Positions 25,002-38,677 of a stretch of DNA of 64,000 bases are shown here, one piece after another. Source of the stretch: Nymphaea colorata (Eukaryota > Streptophyta > Magnoliopsida > Nymphaeales > Nymphaeaceae); assembly GCF_008831285.2 (NCBI RefSeq), contig NC_045146.1:13841289-13905288 (forward strand), read 5' to 3'. The notes under the pieces are model-generated. The model ran no database searches. It was not told the origin of the DNA and saw nothing but the letters and a program-made list of their open reading frames with translations. The first letter of the stretch is position 1, and each line of letters starts with the position of its first letter. The position numbers were made by a program, and so were the translations under genes.

Positions 25002-26419
25002 TTACAGAGGAAGAGACGGGGATGAAGAAGGCTCGGGCTCCTCCATTGCCCTAGACGGTGAAGCCATGGGCATAACTTTTGCTTGAGAATTTTGTTGACG
25101 CGTATTAGCAAAGATGACCTTCCTATGAACAACGGTGAGCAGGATCAAGGCGAGGGTCATAAGCAGTGAAGCCATGGATATGACCCTTCTGATCGCATGA
25201 GCTAAGCCGGTGTGCACTTCCTCCGCATATGCAGCTGAGGAGAGAGCGAGCATTGTGACGGGGAAGACGTAAGCCCACCATGCAGAACTGAACCTCCTCA
25301 TTGCCTTCACAAAAAGCGTCGGCCGGACTACCTGTGGTAATTAAAGAAGGATTGTAAAAAATTGAGAATGTATGAAATATTTTCCCATTGATAAAAAATT
25401 TCAAAAATGCCCCCACCTCCCTTTGGTGTATATTTGTTGGGTGCACACCTTCATACATGCAACTCAATCCCATCATACCCAACGACCTATGTATGTCCAA
25501 GGGTACATGCTTGTGCATATAACGAGCTTCATGTGTAGTTTTAGTTCCTGTGTATTAACGTGTGTGATTTGAAAAGTAACGGACTTACTAGCAACATGAA
25601 GAGAAAGAGGGAGAGGAAGTACAGCATCTTGCAACCGGAGCCGAAGTGGCCGGAGACCGCCTCCCACGCAATGGACGCCACGCTAGGCGCCGCGATCGAC
25701 AAAAAGGACGCCGGCCGTAGTTGCACCGGGACAGATCCGGTGCAAGGAAGGCGCTGATACAATGTGACAAACACCACAACATAATGTATGATGCCTATGG
25801 AGAACAAGAACAAGCCGAGTTCGAGCCAGGCGAGCCGGGCGGCAGTCTGCGCGGCGACGAAGTTGCCGATGAGGGAGAGGTGGGTGGAAGGGTTGGCCAC
25901 AGTGGAGAGGAAGCGCTTGCCCTTGGTGAACCACTGGCCGTAGATCTTCACCTCCAGCAGCAGTATAGGAATGGTGAAGGCACACCAGATGGTCCTCGCG
26001 ATGGTTGAATTCAGGTAGCCCCAGTTGAAAAATTTGATCCCTTCCAAGCTGCTACCTCTCCAATGGTCGTATCTGGAAGGGAGGACGCACTGGAGGAGCA
26101 AGATAGCGGCGATCCATGGGGCGAAGAGGTAGTTGACTCGCCACCGGTCGAGGAACTCGGCCTTGACGATGTGGAAGTAGAAGACGGACTTGAAGAGGTA
26201 GGCAAGGGTGGAGGAGGAGAGGACGAGAGCAGCCAGCAGCCAGAAGGACTTCTCGGCGATGGAGTTGAAGATGGGGGGCCATGGATCGGAGAAGGAGCCG
26301 GAGCTGAGTGTCCTCCACAGGACAGCTTGGCTCGCGAGGGCCATGGAGACGCGGAAAAGGTCTGCGTGGAACCGAGCCAAGAAACAAGAGGACTGATCAG
26401 ACTCCTGCCTCCCAGCCAT
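25002..26419 (-). CDS. SLAC1-homologue S-type anion channel, gene D (SLAH1/SLAH4 type)
   Basis: Duplicate of gene A. Exon 1 is 26419-25589 (277 codons, donor GTAAGT) and exon 2 is 25331-25002 (109 codons plus stop, acceptor CACAG), with a compact 257-nt intron; the protein is 386 aa. It starts MAGRQESDQSS, three residues longer than A at the N-terminus. All family landmarks are present: FHADLFRVSMALASQAVLW, NPSTHLSLIGNF, and VVRPTLFVKAMRRF at the start of exon 2. Differences from A cluster in the N-terminus and in membrane-flanking loops. A TATATATAG element lies about 40 nt upstream. Role in anion efflux or as a modulatory subunit is inferred from the family. Confidence 0.93.
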
Positions 26420-26458
26420 AGTGATTTTTTATGTTAGAATGAGGGAGGCTGCTGGTTT

Positions 26459-26469
26459 CTATATATAGA
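26459..26469 (-). promoter_or_regulatory. TATA box of gene D
   Basis: The minus strand reads CTATATATAGA about 40 nt upstream of the start codon, in the position equivalent to the gene A box. Confidence 0.55.
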
Positions 26470-26526
26470 TCACCTAAAGAATGCTGACAGTGCAGAGAGT
26501 CAGAGAGAGAATTTTTAATTGCTTTC

Positions 26527-26668
26527 TTCCTAAATATCATTTTTAAAATTTTTGTTATATATGATAAGTAATTTTTTTTTTAAATTCATATGTAATTTTT
26601 TTTTAAAAATATTTTTTGAGGTGGAGCTAGAACCCATGCTGGCCTCTGCTTGGCTCCACCCCTAATTC
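26527..26668. repeat. Dispersed repeat upstream of gene D
   Basis: Counterpart of 4,296-4,460: an AT-rich body followed by 'gaacccatgc' and 'ttggctccacccct'. It was present before the duplication because both copies share it in the same place. Confidence 0.55.
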
Positions 26669-26669
26669 C

Positions 26670-26882
26670 TTGCACGCGTAGTTGTTGCCAATATTTTAGT
26701 CCATAGCGAGGATGGAGGACTCTTTAAATGGTTGCCAAGTCAAAATGAAGTTCCTTACCAACCACATCTCTTTTTTTTTCTTCTCTTCGTTCTTTTGTTA
26801 ATTTTTATTTGCTTTTGAGGCTTGTTTTTTAAATGGAAGAACTCCTTGTCCTCAAATTTTATTATTTATCCTTATTTTATAA

Positions 26883-26924
<42 letters not shown>

Positions 26925-29900
26925 ATATATATATATATATATATGCCGTCTGAACTAGTCTAGGACTGTTGTCCCCAGATGTTGCATAAAAAAGAAAGTA
27001 ATGATTTTGTAACATTTACGCAATGTGAATAATTGTGTCCTTGTTTTTTCATCTCATGCATATTCCTCATTGAAAAATGAATGGAAATGAGAGCACTATT
27101 ATGTAGGCTGGGCTCACACACACACTACTTTTTAACATAGTTTTAATACACGATAAATCCACATTACCTTTTAATTAAAATAAAAAGAACAAAACCTTTC
27201 TTCCTTTCCTTCTCTAAAATTGGTTCCCCGTTTTTGAAGGCTAGCTCTTTCAAATACGGCCTAGGAGTCATCTACCCCTCGATACAACTGCATGTATTTG
27301 TATTTTCAGATGGATCAATGCTCTGGAAAGATCGTTTCAGCCTTTCAGTCACTTGAGTGCAGCCAAAGTGCGTTGATATTAAGTTCTCCAACTTCATTTA
27401 AGAGAGACATTTCAATGGCCAACCCCCTACAACTTGAAGCTTCAAAAAAGAAAACAAAGGATGGAGATTGTCACTGGTGTGATAATCTGCTCGTAGAAAA
27501 CTCTTTCATGCTGAGAACATTGCTCAACGTGGATTTTTTGGCCCTCTTTCTCCCACCTTTTATGGCCTCATATATACCTTGATTCCAATTTCTGAGCCAA
27601 TCTTTCCTTCCTTCTACTTCAAGCAAACCAAAAGTTCTTCGCATTAATTTGTTTAATAAGTTAGAGGTTGATTCGTTGTTTACAGAACTTAATGAGTCAC
27701 TTTCGCTTTTGTCCTCTTACGTGATGAAACGCTCCCTAAAATCATAAACAGTCGCGTTCTATAGTAAACCACTGGAATAAAAAATCCCACCAACCTTGCA
27801 TGGTGTTGCCGGTCTTTTTGACAGTTAATTCGCACCAAGTCATCAGCTTGGCACTACGTCCATGTCTAAAAAAAGTGAGAGTATTGTACTAGCTGACGGA
27901 CAGTAAGCCACCCCGATACAATACAATTCCGAACCCTAGAGAGCCAAAGGGAGTAGAGGGGTGGGGAGAGCTTGAGCTGTTAATATAATACAACTCGTGG
28001 GTCTCCTCTTGTTCAACCAAAAACTTTGCATTGATGTCGCTAGTGGTTTGGGAGATTAAGCTAGGCAGCTAGCTATGAAGGGAAAAAGAATACTAAAAAA
28101 CATATTTTTTTTAAAATTAAAAAATAAAAATATATTGAAAAAGATCATTTAAAACAAATGATCACCTTGTATGGACCGATAAACAAAACCGATTTACCAT
28201 TCGTTGATGATTATACGTGGATTTTAATTAATAAGCTTACTTTTTTTACACACACATACAATATATGTGGCTCGTAGGTATGGTAGATGAACTCAGCGCT
28301 CTTCTGTGTCAACTCGCATAGGTAAGCCGTGTTCATGCATATATGCACAAACCGTGGCATCGACCGACTTAATTACTACAAATATTATTTCACGTTCGAG
28401 AGTCTTCCTTGGTCCTTGTTCTGTGGATGCTTCAGCCGGTGGTGGGGATATGGTGCAAAAGCATTTCACGCATTCAGGATCCTGGCCGACTCCAAATCCA
28501 TGTTCTTGTTCAAGCAGTTGGTCTGGATCACCTTGGTGCTGATATTAATATCCAATGCCCTAGATTTGAGATGATGCTGGAATTTTTCAAAATCGTAGGA
28601 CTGAATTCGGTAAAAGTGTTACATTTTCAGAGTAGCGTTGAAGCCTGGTGAAAAACAATACACGTTAAATTTGAAGTTTATTATGTGCTTCCGATGCCAT
28701 AGAAATTAATTACATTAATGAAATTGAACTAGCAACTAGAATGTCTCATATTATGCTGCTAACGGAACAACTATACTATGCTCCTTCAGTCACGAATTCC
28801 TTTTCTTAAAAGGAAAAAAAAGAAATTTTTTGCTTCGGTCAACTACATGACCAATTAAATGTGGCAAGAAATTAGTTTTAGTTGATTTGAAGTTTGTATG
28901 ACGTCGATGATCTTTTCATTTTCTTTTGACTAGTGGAACACGTAAACTTCAAATTTTTGCTATTCCAAAGACGACATACTTCTGCTGTACATCCTCTTCC
29001 TTGAAGATTTGTACATCATATGAAGGAATTTAAAATAGGCTAATTTCGGCAATTTGGGGCGGAAGTTTGGTCACCAAATAGATTTCAGAAAAGAAAGGGA
29101 AAAAACAAGAAAAGAGTGACTTTAATGTATTGAGAACACAAGTCTTCACATTTAATTTCCATCATCAGATACCACCTACTGCTATCAAATGTCAAACAAG
29201 AAGCCAGGAAATCAAATCCCAACTTCACGTTAAGATTGAAAACCAAATCTTCGTCAATGGACTTCCATAAAGTTTACACACGTTGCAACTTGACTTGTGG
29301 GCATCTATATCTTTAGTCGTCGAATTCATGAATTTAACAAGACTTAAAAGTAATCTACAAATCAAGATTAAGAGTATATAGATATAAGAATGTAATGTGA
29401 CTCTAGCTTTTCGGAATCACCCAGCTATCTAATCTAATCAGGATTGTGGACTCACTGTTCAAAAAGACACACGGAGAAAAAAGTGATGAGCATTTTTGTC
29501 ATCTATTCATTTACACATGTTTCAATTTGTTTTCCTCTCAACCATCCGTTATGAACATTGTTTTCCTCTCAACCATCCATCATGAACAATCTTTGTTAGA
29601 TGGTTAAGTGTCCTGATAGCTAGAGTTATCATTCACTCACCTATATACAAATCCCCCAAGATTGAGAGAGACCAAAAGGATCAAGAAATCCAAACGTCAT
29701 CTCCAAAGTGACGCAAATTTTTTGTTATTTGTTTGAGGCAATATATACTTTCATTCTTCAAGATCGTGGACACTTGCTTCCCTTTCTTAGTATGGAAGAA
29801 AGTCATCAGAATCTAGTGCTTCGTATGGACCATGCTCACCTGTTTTACAACATAAGAAACGTTATAATAAAAAATATTTCAAGTAAACGCACTGACGATT

Positions 29901-30190
29901 TCTCTTATAACATATTTTTTTACCAAAAATGTTAATCCTACCTTATTATATGATATTCTAAAAGTTTGAAAAATTCTTCCTTCTTTTGTATCTTTCTGGA
30001 CTGTTTTCTCTCCAGTCCAGGTAATGCGCCACATTTTGACCATGCCCCGTCATATTATTATATGATATTCTAAAACTTTCTCCGTCCCTCTGCATTTTCT
30101 TCTCCATTCTCTTCACGAAAGCTTTCATTTGCCATAGAAGGAGAAATTAACCTGCAGATGTAAGGTTGGTAGGTCACCATCAATGTTCAA
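26670..30190. other. Spacer between genes D and E, first part
   Basis: No gene recognised; it aligns with 4,461-7,597. A (CT)n tract at 26,885-26,923 continues into (AT)n. The segment 27,800-28,262 is a copy-2-only insertion at the site of the (TA)(GA) tract at 5,557-5,592 in copy 1. Confidence 0.6.
27800..28262. repeat. Copy-2-specific insertion
   Basis: About 460 bp separate 'ccaaccttgcat' from 'atatgtggctcgtagg', which are joined only by a short (TA)(GA) tract in copy 1. No reading frame or clear terminal repeats were seen. Confidence 0.6.
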
Positions 30191-30900
30191 ATGAATCGCG
30201 CATCTTGGTCAGACTTTTTATGTTGGAATTACTTCACGGATGATGTAATTTCCGCTTACTGCAGTGAAAACGTCAAGACTGTGACTCTTTGTTTCAGTAC
30301 TGTCGTAATGAGCTGCCGACTTTCTCTTCCAACAGAAGTTCTCGCCGATCGCCATCAGTTTGGTGACGCAAATATACTTGGCCTTCTCCAGGTCCGGGTC
30401 AACTGTTTGTACATGTAATCTGGTTGAGATTTTGCAGTCTAAATTATTCAGACCTAATCAAAATGCCTATGTGTCCTGCAAGATTCAGAACATACAAATC
30501 GACCTGATCTTAGTGTAGTTTAACCGTAAAATTTGTCTTTTTCAGCCGACAAAATTTGATGCATCTTCTGCAAATGATCTTGAGTAAGCACTTGTCAAGT
30601 CCTGGTAATTGAAAAGTCAAGTCAGCTTGTGGTAATCCAATAGCACACACACACACACACACAAAATCTGAATTCTGTCTTGCTAGGTTAGCAGGACTTA
30701 CATATGAAATAAATGGACGGGCTACCTCAGTGTCATCCTCTTTTGTAGTTAGCACATATATTAATCTTTTTGAGCAGGCTGGTAAACTTCTGTTTGACCA
30801 GCTTGCTATTCTGGAAGAAGCATAGAAAGTGTCTGATTTCGAAGAAATTAGACCTTCATGGAATGTTGGTGCTGAGTCTGGATTCTTAGATTCCATTTAG
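30191..30900 (+). pseudogene. Unidentified gene remnant, copy 2
   Basis: Matches the remnant at 7,598 and continues further right. After a (CA)n tract at 30,644-30,663 there is a coding-like stretch at about 30,665-30,898. It is interrupted by one in-frame TAG (about 30,823) and ends in TAG, with a segment reading YINLFEQAGKLLFDQLAILE. Copy 1 lacks this last part. Codon choice looks exon-like, but the protein is not recognised. It is probably a dead gene piece whose 3' exon survives only here. Confidence 0.35.
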
Positions 30901-31664
30901 AAAGAGAAAATGGCATTTGTTCTTTGAAAGCATTTTACCAATGTTCTAGTTCGTGCAATTGGGAGGACAACCATGCCCGGCCGGAAAAGGTTTCACTGCT
31001 AAAATTATCACATTCAAATGATTGGTTTAACCTCTAAATGCTCTAAACTTAAAATAGAATAAGAAATTTGATGTCTTAACCAGAATTTGATCTCTAGTTG
31101 CCGCAAAATGGAAGAGGCCAAACACTATGTTTGGTCTTCAGATTCTTTTACTTTTCATTCTTCCCAGCCTTACTATAAACTAAGTGCCCACTAATGGAGA
31201 CTAGAACGATATGTGAACCAAAAAGCAGGGCAACAGATGTTTTAGGTTATGATATGTGGTTGCCACCCTGCCCTATTTTTTCAATGATGTAAGTAATTAT
31301 GTATGTATATGATGCATAGGCTCCACATCCAAACCCAAATGCAGGTGATTTAATGCGAGGCAGGAGTCCAGTTGCAGATCCAGAACGCGGTCAGGCCCAG
31401 GTCCCTCGGCGTAGATCCTCTTGAACAACTAAGGGGCAGAGGCGTACTTATAGCCCACCAGGATCGAGCTCATGAGAGTTTTGATCCAGATTATTAATTT
31501 ACTTTATTAATCATTTGATTATTCATTTTTGGATATTTGGTTCATTGTTATTCTGGATCCCTATATCCGATCCGTATACATGAACCTCTATTTAGAGAAT
31601 TAGCATGTCATTAGATAGTTGATGGTGAAATAAAATTGATTTCTCTCTCTTTTCCCTAATTTCC

Positions 31665-31786
<122 letters not shown>

Positions 31787-33511
31787 CTTGGATAAGAGAC
31801 AAAAACCAGACCTATTAAAATTGATTATTATTATTACTTTTGCAATCTAACCTTATGGACATGATTTTAAGAATGATTTGGTGATAAACATATATTAAGT
31901 TAGTCATTTTCTTAATTGAATAATAATTTTTTAATAACAGAAAAATGAACAGCTCATATAACATCAAAATTTTCAAAGTAGAAAGATCCTTTTTTTTTTA
32001 CGAAAATACTTAAACTAGAGCATGATTTATATTGAATTAGTGTTTACAAACATCTTGGAAAGTTCATATTTTATTAAAACACTTTTTAATATGAATATAA
32101 GAGGTATGGTTTCTATTTCTCACCAAAGTGTCACGTACATAAACTTTGAGGTGATATGTGGTTTTTAGATTTTAACTTTAAAAGATATTTGTATGAAAAA
32201 TGCATATATTGGTCCCACCAACAGTTAATTTTATAATCCATTGACATATATGGACCTCAAATTACTCAGATCTTTTATGCGTATATTTTTGGGTAAGCGA
32301 GAGTATTACAGCCCACAGCTTATGCTGTGTCGGTGTGGTGTCTGTGAAGCATATTTATATAAAAGCATAGTGCAAACGTGACTTTAGCTTCATTATTTTT
32401 GAAACTAACCATAGATTTCATTTCAGGTGTAGGTAGGTCGGCTCCACTTTAAACCGGTCCAGCGAACATGTGCCCTACTCAAATAACATGGACCAACATA
32501 AACCTCCTCAAATATTGGCAAATGCAAGGGCTTGAAGAGGCAGCTGGAATCACCTACTCTGCCCACGTCCGGTTCATAAATACGACAAAAAAGTCACTGT
32601 TTGTTCCTCAAAAATATTTCCGATAAGACCGCAGACCGATGCCAATATGGACAGCATTGTCGATCGTGATCGGATCACTTTTTCTCTTTTGTTAAATTGT
32701 TACCATGTGCAGTAGAAGTTGCTCAAATTCGTTTAAGTTCAAATAGAATTGAATAGGGGTTGGTAGGCGAGCAGTGTCCACTGTCCACTTTGATTCTTGA
32801 AGATATAACTTTTCGTGCTGCAAATAAGAGACGATCGACACACAAGTTAAAGCATCACGGGGTGCAGGAGGAAGGGGTGGACATTTCAAAGAACCAACAT
32901 ATGCTTTATATGAGGGGTTGGGTGGGGATTTCGGTCTTCTTCAAGCTGCGGGTCAAACCTGGAGCAATTTTCCATTGATAACCCTGAAAAACAAACAAAT
33001 GAACCATGGTGGTCACTGCATCCCTTCTTTTCGAAAGCTCCAAAGTCCAAAACTTAGATGTGTAAGAACACATTTTCCATTCTATTCTTCTCCTCATTAA
33101 ACAATTAACTCTACTAAACAATTAACTCTACTTGAAGGTACCTTTCTTAAGGAAGATGGCCCTGATCTTATTTTAAAATGTTTTGCTGGCAAAACCTAAT
33201 ATATTTTCCGAAGTCTTTATCGTTGTAGGCTTCTAGAGGGGAAGACATTGGCACACAAACGGGCTACTTTTTCTCTCTTACTGCATATGATTTTTTTCTT
33301 TAAATAATCCTCATTGCCTTTAAAAAACTGTGAGGCCATTAGACAAATGGTGTAATACAACTGGAAGGTGTTATGTATAACCGGCTGTGAATATAACGTG
33401 ATTTTCTTTTCGATCAAATCTAGGGAGAGTTGCAATTGTGTATTTAAAAACTAAACAAGATACAAGCTTCCCCGGATAAGTTTAAAAATGTACAAAATAA
33501 AAAAATGATGG

Positions 33512-33516
<5 letters not shown>

Positions 33517-33590
<74 letters not shown>
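33517..33590. repeat. (AT)n microsatellite
   Basis: About 74 bp of AT repeat, against roughly 14 bp at the matching place of copy 1 (about 10,908-10,921). Confidence 0.9.
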
Positions 33591-33595
<5 letters not shown>

Positions 33596-35627
33596 CTGGA
33601 AGATGCTTTTTCCAACCCCCAGCCCCCATAACCCAATTTTATTTTCCTTACCTTGGGGGATCGAAGGTTGCATCGGTTCTTTGGAAAGAGATTTATTCTT
33701 AAGAGGGTTGACATAACTGCAGGAGATGGCTGACAATCAATCTCTATAGTATCAACTTTCTGCCCTCTAAAAGTTAGGAACCCTGACGTACAAGTTGAAG
33801 AACCCTGAAAAACTTCTACCACATGATGGGAAACCGTGCTCGCCTAAAAGAGATAGTATAACTTCGTACAACCCTTCACCCAGGTATATAGCACCCATTG
33901 AAAATAAACTGGTCTGTCCCGGAGTTGTCTCTCTCTAAATGTAAAAAACCGCTTCTCCTGCATTAGAATTCTATTATGATTTACTAAAATCGAGGTGAAA
34001 TATGGATACAGGCTGCTTTATGCCGAATACCATCTCGCATTTGAAAGTGAAATTGAAAAGTATTGGGAATGGAAGAACTAGGAGTCCATGAAATATTCAA
34101 GCCGATTTCTGATTCGGAAACTGACTGATATTCTCCACTCGCACACACTGCGTACACATGTTTTGCCTTCCTTCCTTTCTTGCCGTTCTTCCTTTCTTTA
34201 ATCTCATTAAAGTAAGCCTAGTTGCTATGAAGGAAGGGCCTAAGTTTAAAATATTTTTGCGGCAGTGGAACTTCTGGGCTTTTAGCGAGGGAGAGAATGA
34301 CGTGGTCGGGCTTTGCATGTCTCCTTGTCTCCACATTTCACTTTTTTTATAATGGAAATATCTGAACAACAAGATACCAATGAACGAAAGACCAATAAAA
34401 AACTACGTTGGTATATTGAGCCATGACTTTGCCAAAGCAATAGCTTTAAAGATAATAAGATACCAATCAACAAGTGTCTCTTAGTTGATAGATTGAGCCA
34501 TGTATTTGCCAAGGCACGAATATATTGCTTTCAATGAGCTGTCTTCGAATTTAATATAGTATGTGCGTCTATAGGCTTAGAAATTAATAATAAAAAATAT
34601 ACAATTCCTACATTAAGCAAGATTCCATAATAGTGCAAACTTAACATTGCCTTACTAAAACTGTGTAAAATATAATAAATATTTCAAAATGCCCACATTG
34701 GTTCCTTTGGCTTACCGGTTTGTTTATTGGTTGAATTGCCATGTACCGGCAGGTTGTTAAACATTTTTTTTTGTTTTATTAAAAATTTTAAAGTCTATGC
34801 ATTGATATTATTTCCTAGGTTCTGCCTAATTGCAGATAACAGTTTCCAGAGAAAATATTTTCTGACATTTCTTTAAGGGGATGTTTGAATAACTACTCAG
34901 CTATGCCCCGGTGTCTCGCTCATAAAGACACATTGTCACTTCAATTTAAGTGGGTGTTACTTTCCTGCACACAGGCAGTGCCTGAAATTTCTACTCAGAA
35001 ATTAACTTTTAAAGTTTTAGGGGCACCCAACATATGTAAATAGGTAAAATTCAAGACATTTCAGTATATAAATACATGAATTTTTACGGGCTGGTGGTTT
35101 TAGCAATTGCACACACCAGCACCAGCCCAAAGTGGCTCCACCATTGCTTTGAAAAGTGCACTAAAGTGTGTGAAGGGTGAAATTCTAATTAATGGTTGTG
35201 GCCCACCTAGATCCCGAAGCAACACTGGACCTTTGGTAGGGAGAAGGAGGAAGATTTTGACTTTTCTTCGTGTGATTTCTACACAACCAAAGAAAAATAA
35301 TAACCTCACAAATGGTCATCAAACCCCCTATACAAAGCATTGATATTACTTTCCTTTCCTACTGTCATGCAAGACTCGGACAGTACCTCTTCTTGACTAT
35401 ACATGAAAATGGGAGGCCCTGCATGGAACTGGGATGTCTTTTCAGTTCTATGCTTCTTGTTTCCATGGACGGTCAACTGTGCAAGAAAATGTTAAGCATG
35501 GATTTTCAGTCCCATGCATTCCATTTCCTTGCGCGGTCAATGGCCGACCACCAATCTTTGCGTCAATTTACTTTTATTATCTTTTTCATGTCTTATGTTC
35601 TTTTAAATCAATGAATTTTTAAAAGCT

Positions 35628-35917
35628 TTTTGGGTGAGCGAGAGGGTTATTCCACTACCTCAAGCAAGGCCCGAAGGCCCCCTCATTCCTCCTGCCTCTT
35701 AGGGTTCTGAGCTTCTTTGGTGTTACAAGACACAAGAGCAAAGAGTTGACGGAAATCGAACTAGAAACCTAAGACACAAGAGCATAGAGTTGACGGAAAT
35801 CGAACTAGAAACCTAAGACACAAGAGCATAGAATTGACGGAAATCGAATTAGAAACCTGTCGTTCACATGCCCCTAACCCGACAGCTATGTTATGGCCCA
35901 TGAGGCAAAAAAACTTT
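35628..35917. repeat. Copy-2-specific insertion with 44-bp repeats
   Basis: This stretch interrupts 'aaaagctttt...agttg', which is continuous in copy 1 at about 12,865. It starts with 'gggtgagcgagaggg', similar to repeat tracts at 9,684 and 32,291, so it probably belongs to a dispersed element. Inside are three direct repeats of 44 bp at 35,727-35,770, 35,771-35,814 and 35,815-35,858, with only a few differences. Confidence 0.7.
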
Positions 35918-36345
35918 TAGTTGTTCCCATTCAAAATTGATTCCAATTCTTTTGATTCTGTTACGCCAATTTTCTGACTCTTCAAGAAATGCATCCGAAA
36001 ACTACCGGCAGCAATTGCATGAATTTCTTTTGCTCGAGTCAAACTTAAGCATCAAGTGACCTTCTGCAAGTCGTTCGAGCTGTCCCCACTTTTTGCAGCA
36101 TTCAAACGAGTAGTACAAAAGCATATGCTCCTCGATTCTTTCATGCATGACCGGGCAGCGCGTGGGGCATGTGAGGCAGCGTCTTGCTTACTAATTCCTT
36201 CACGCACTTACCTTCATTTGGTATAACTTTACGTCAAGAGATGGGAACGAGCCTGGTTGGAGATGGAAACAATGGAGATAACGAGCCGTGCAGACTTCCT
36301 GTTGAGAGGTTGGATCAAGACCAAACCAAATTATAAGCTTGCAAT

Positions 36346-36604
36346 AAACTTAGTTAAGAACATGAGTTTCTTCCTTGTGTAATTGCTTTTATGGTGCAGG
36401 GCCGCGCCTTACGGCCAAAATCACCTTCTACCCACAGCTGATCCAACCAGCTATGCCGAACCCCTTAAAGTTAAACTTAGTTAAGAACAATGAGTTTCTT
36501 CCTTGTGTAATTGCTTTTATGGTGCAGGGCCGCGCCTTACGGCCAAAATCACCTTCTACCCACAGCTGATCCAACCAGCTATGCCGAACCCCTTAGAGTT
36601 AAAC
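36346..36604. repeat. Two-unit tandem repeat, 127-128 bp
   Basis: Unit 1 (36,346-36,472) and unit 2 (36,473-about 36,604) are nearly identical; the second has one extra A. Copy 1 has a single related unit near 13,310-13,410, so the doubling is specific to copy 2. Confidence 0.85.
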
Positions 36605-37990
36605 ATCACATTTGTCGCCATTCAACCATCCCAAAGGGTTGGAGACCATGGGGCCGGTTGATTTTTCATTTCGGTAGGTTCCTATTTAAGAGGAAGTGAT
36701 GTAGAAGGAGGAAGCTTAGCGGCAAAGGCATGACTAGAGGGGTTCTTGACATTGTTGTGAAGTTGGTTAGAAATTTTGATAGAATCTGTCGGGCAAATCG
36801 ACTAGTGAATCGTACAGGAGAATAGACCGTTCATGACCAGGAAATAACATTACGATTATTTCAAAGAAAATAGCAAGAAAATGTAGCAATATTACAAAGA
36901 TTAACACATAAATAGTTTATGAACATACGAAAATATTAATAAACGAAACGTACAATCTATGTAAACCGAACTTATTTGCCACCACTTAAGCCTTATAAAA
37001 TTGAGTTTTACAACACTATTTTTTATAACAAAGAAATCATTACCATTGAAGTGAAAGATTTAGCTGCTTCCGTTTAAGCTGCCAGTAGAAAACCAAGACA
37101 TGGGGTTTTGGGTTGCGTTGGAATTGGGTGGGATACGGTATATCTTTTAATATGATATGAGTGTTGCAATTCTACTTTTCAAGGTACAAGAAAGCAGCAC
37201 ACACTTGAATTGAATAGGGTATGTATACTATGCCCCCTAAAGCAATAAGATAGAAAATTCTAGAACTGAGAAAAAGTAATACAAAATTAGCATCAAAGAG
37301 CGCAAAAAAAGTGAACCACGGAGACATTTTTTAGTCATAATATCTCATCTAAGCTTCCAAAGAAACTTAAGAACAAATCCACAAAGATCGAGAAGAAACA
37401 TGACATTTTCTGTTGTTGGACACATTTTGGCTGGTGGTACCTAACCCAGCTTCTATTTAGAAATGTGAAGATAGACAACCCTCAACGCCAATTCCAGAAA
37501 TGAGAAATCAAGTGATTCCATGTAATAGTTGCTAAAATTATCAGAACATATATTGTTGAGGGTATACTGTCAATTAAATAAACGAATTTTCTCTTAGAAA
37601 GGTCACCCTCTTTGTAAATAATATTATTTGTTTGTCTTTATAAAAACAGACTAATTGTGACAAAATTTTCAACATTTGCAATGTATTGTGGTGCCCACAT
37701 GAAAGGGTTGCCTTCTGTTACCAATATTTTTTTTTCCTTCACAATTAAACACAGCCACATGCTGCAGGCTACTTAAGAGATTTGATACTGGAAGTTTCCT
37801 TGTAATCAATAAGGGGGGCCCGAATAATTCATCAGCATTCGAAATTCATTTCAATTTCAATTTGATGTGAAATTTTGATTCTGAGACTCTCATTCTAAAA
37901 TCAAAATTTCAAGCACCATCCAACACTCCCTCAGCGTCCCATTCAGGTTACCATCTTTCTCTTCGTGCAAGCAGTTAAACAGATGTTAAA

Positions 37991-37992
<2 letters not shown>

Positions 37993-38041
<49 letters not shown>
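37993..38041. repeat. (AT)n microsatellite
   Basis: About 49 bp of AT repeat, located downstream of gene E; copy 1 has a shorter, interrupted version at about 14,773-14,800. Confidence 0.9.
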
Positions 38042-38044
<3 letters not shown>

Positions 38045-38677
38045 ACAACTGTAAGGATTAGAGTAAAAATCATGCAATTTATCAAAAAATGAACAAGAAA
38101 CCGGTGGTACATACATGAATATACCCCTGAAGAAAAGAAAAAATAAACAGATCATATCGTATATGTGCATGGAAAAGTCAAAACCGATATGAGCGACGCA
38201 AAGAGTTGTGAAGTGACAGAAGACTTTTGCTGGTGACAGGCTGCCCTTGAAGACCACCAACTGAGCACCGACGGAACCGGTTGAACTCTTGACCTTCTTC
38301 CTCAACTGAGAATATCTTTCTCCATGTAGCTGGAATGCATTACTTATTGGCCTCTTTTCCGATGTTCTAGAAAACTCTCCTGCATCAGCTGATTCAAGTC
38401 GAATCGGCGGCACATCAGTTCAATTTGTCGGCCGATACAAGGGAGCCAGACCGATTCAATGTTTTCCGTGTACCATTTATTTAGTGTTGCTTTTATAAGT
38501 GTTTTTCAGTTGTTTTTATGTATAATTATCAACTACTTAATGCCGATTCTTGAGCGATTCAGCTGAATCCACCGATCCACGGAGGCATCCGAAGAAGCCG
38601 GGCAACTGACTCAATTAGTTTCCCGTTTCTCAAGAATAGTGCGTCCTTTCCCCCCTTCAGTTTTAGTTTACGGTGAT

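Noticed and set aside
35727-35858. Possible CRISPR-like regular repeats
   Set aside because: The three 44-bp units are directly adjacent with no spacers, in a plant genome; an ordinary tandem repeat.
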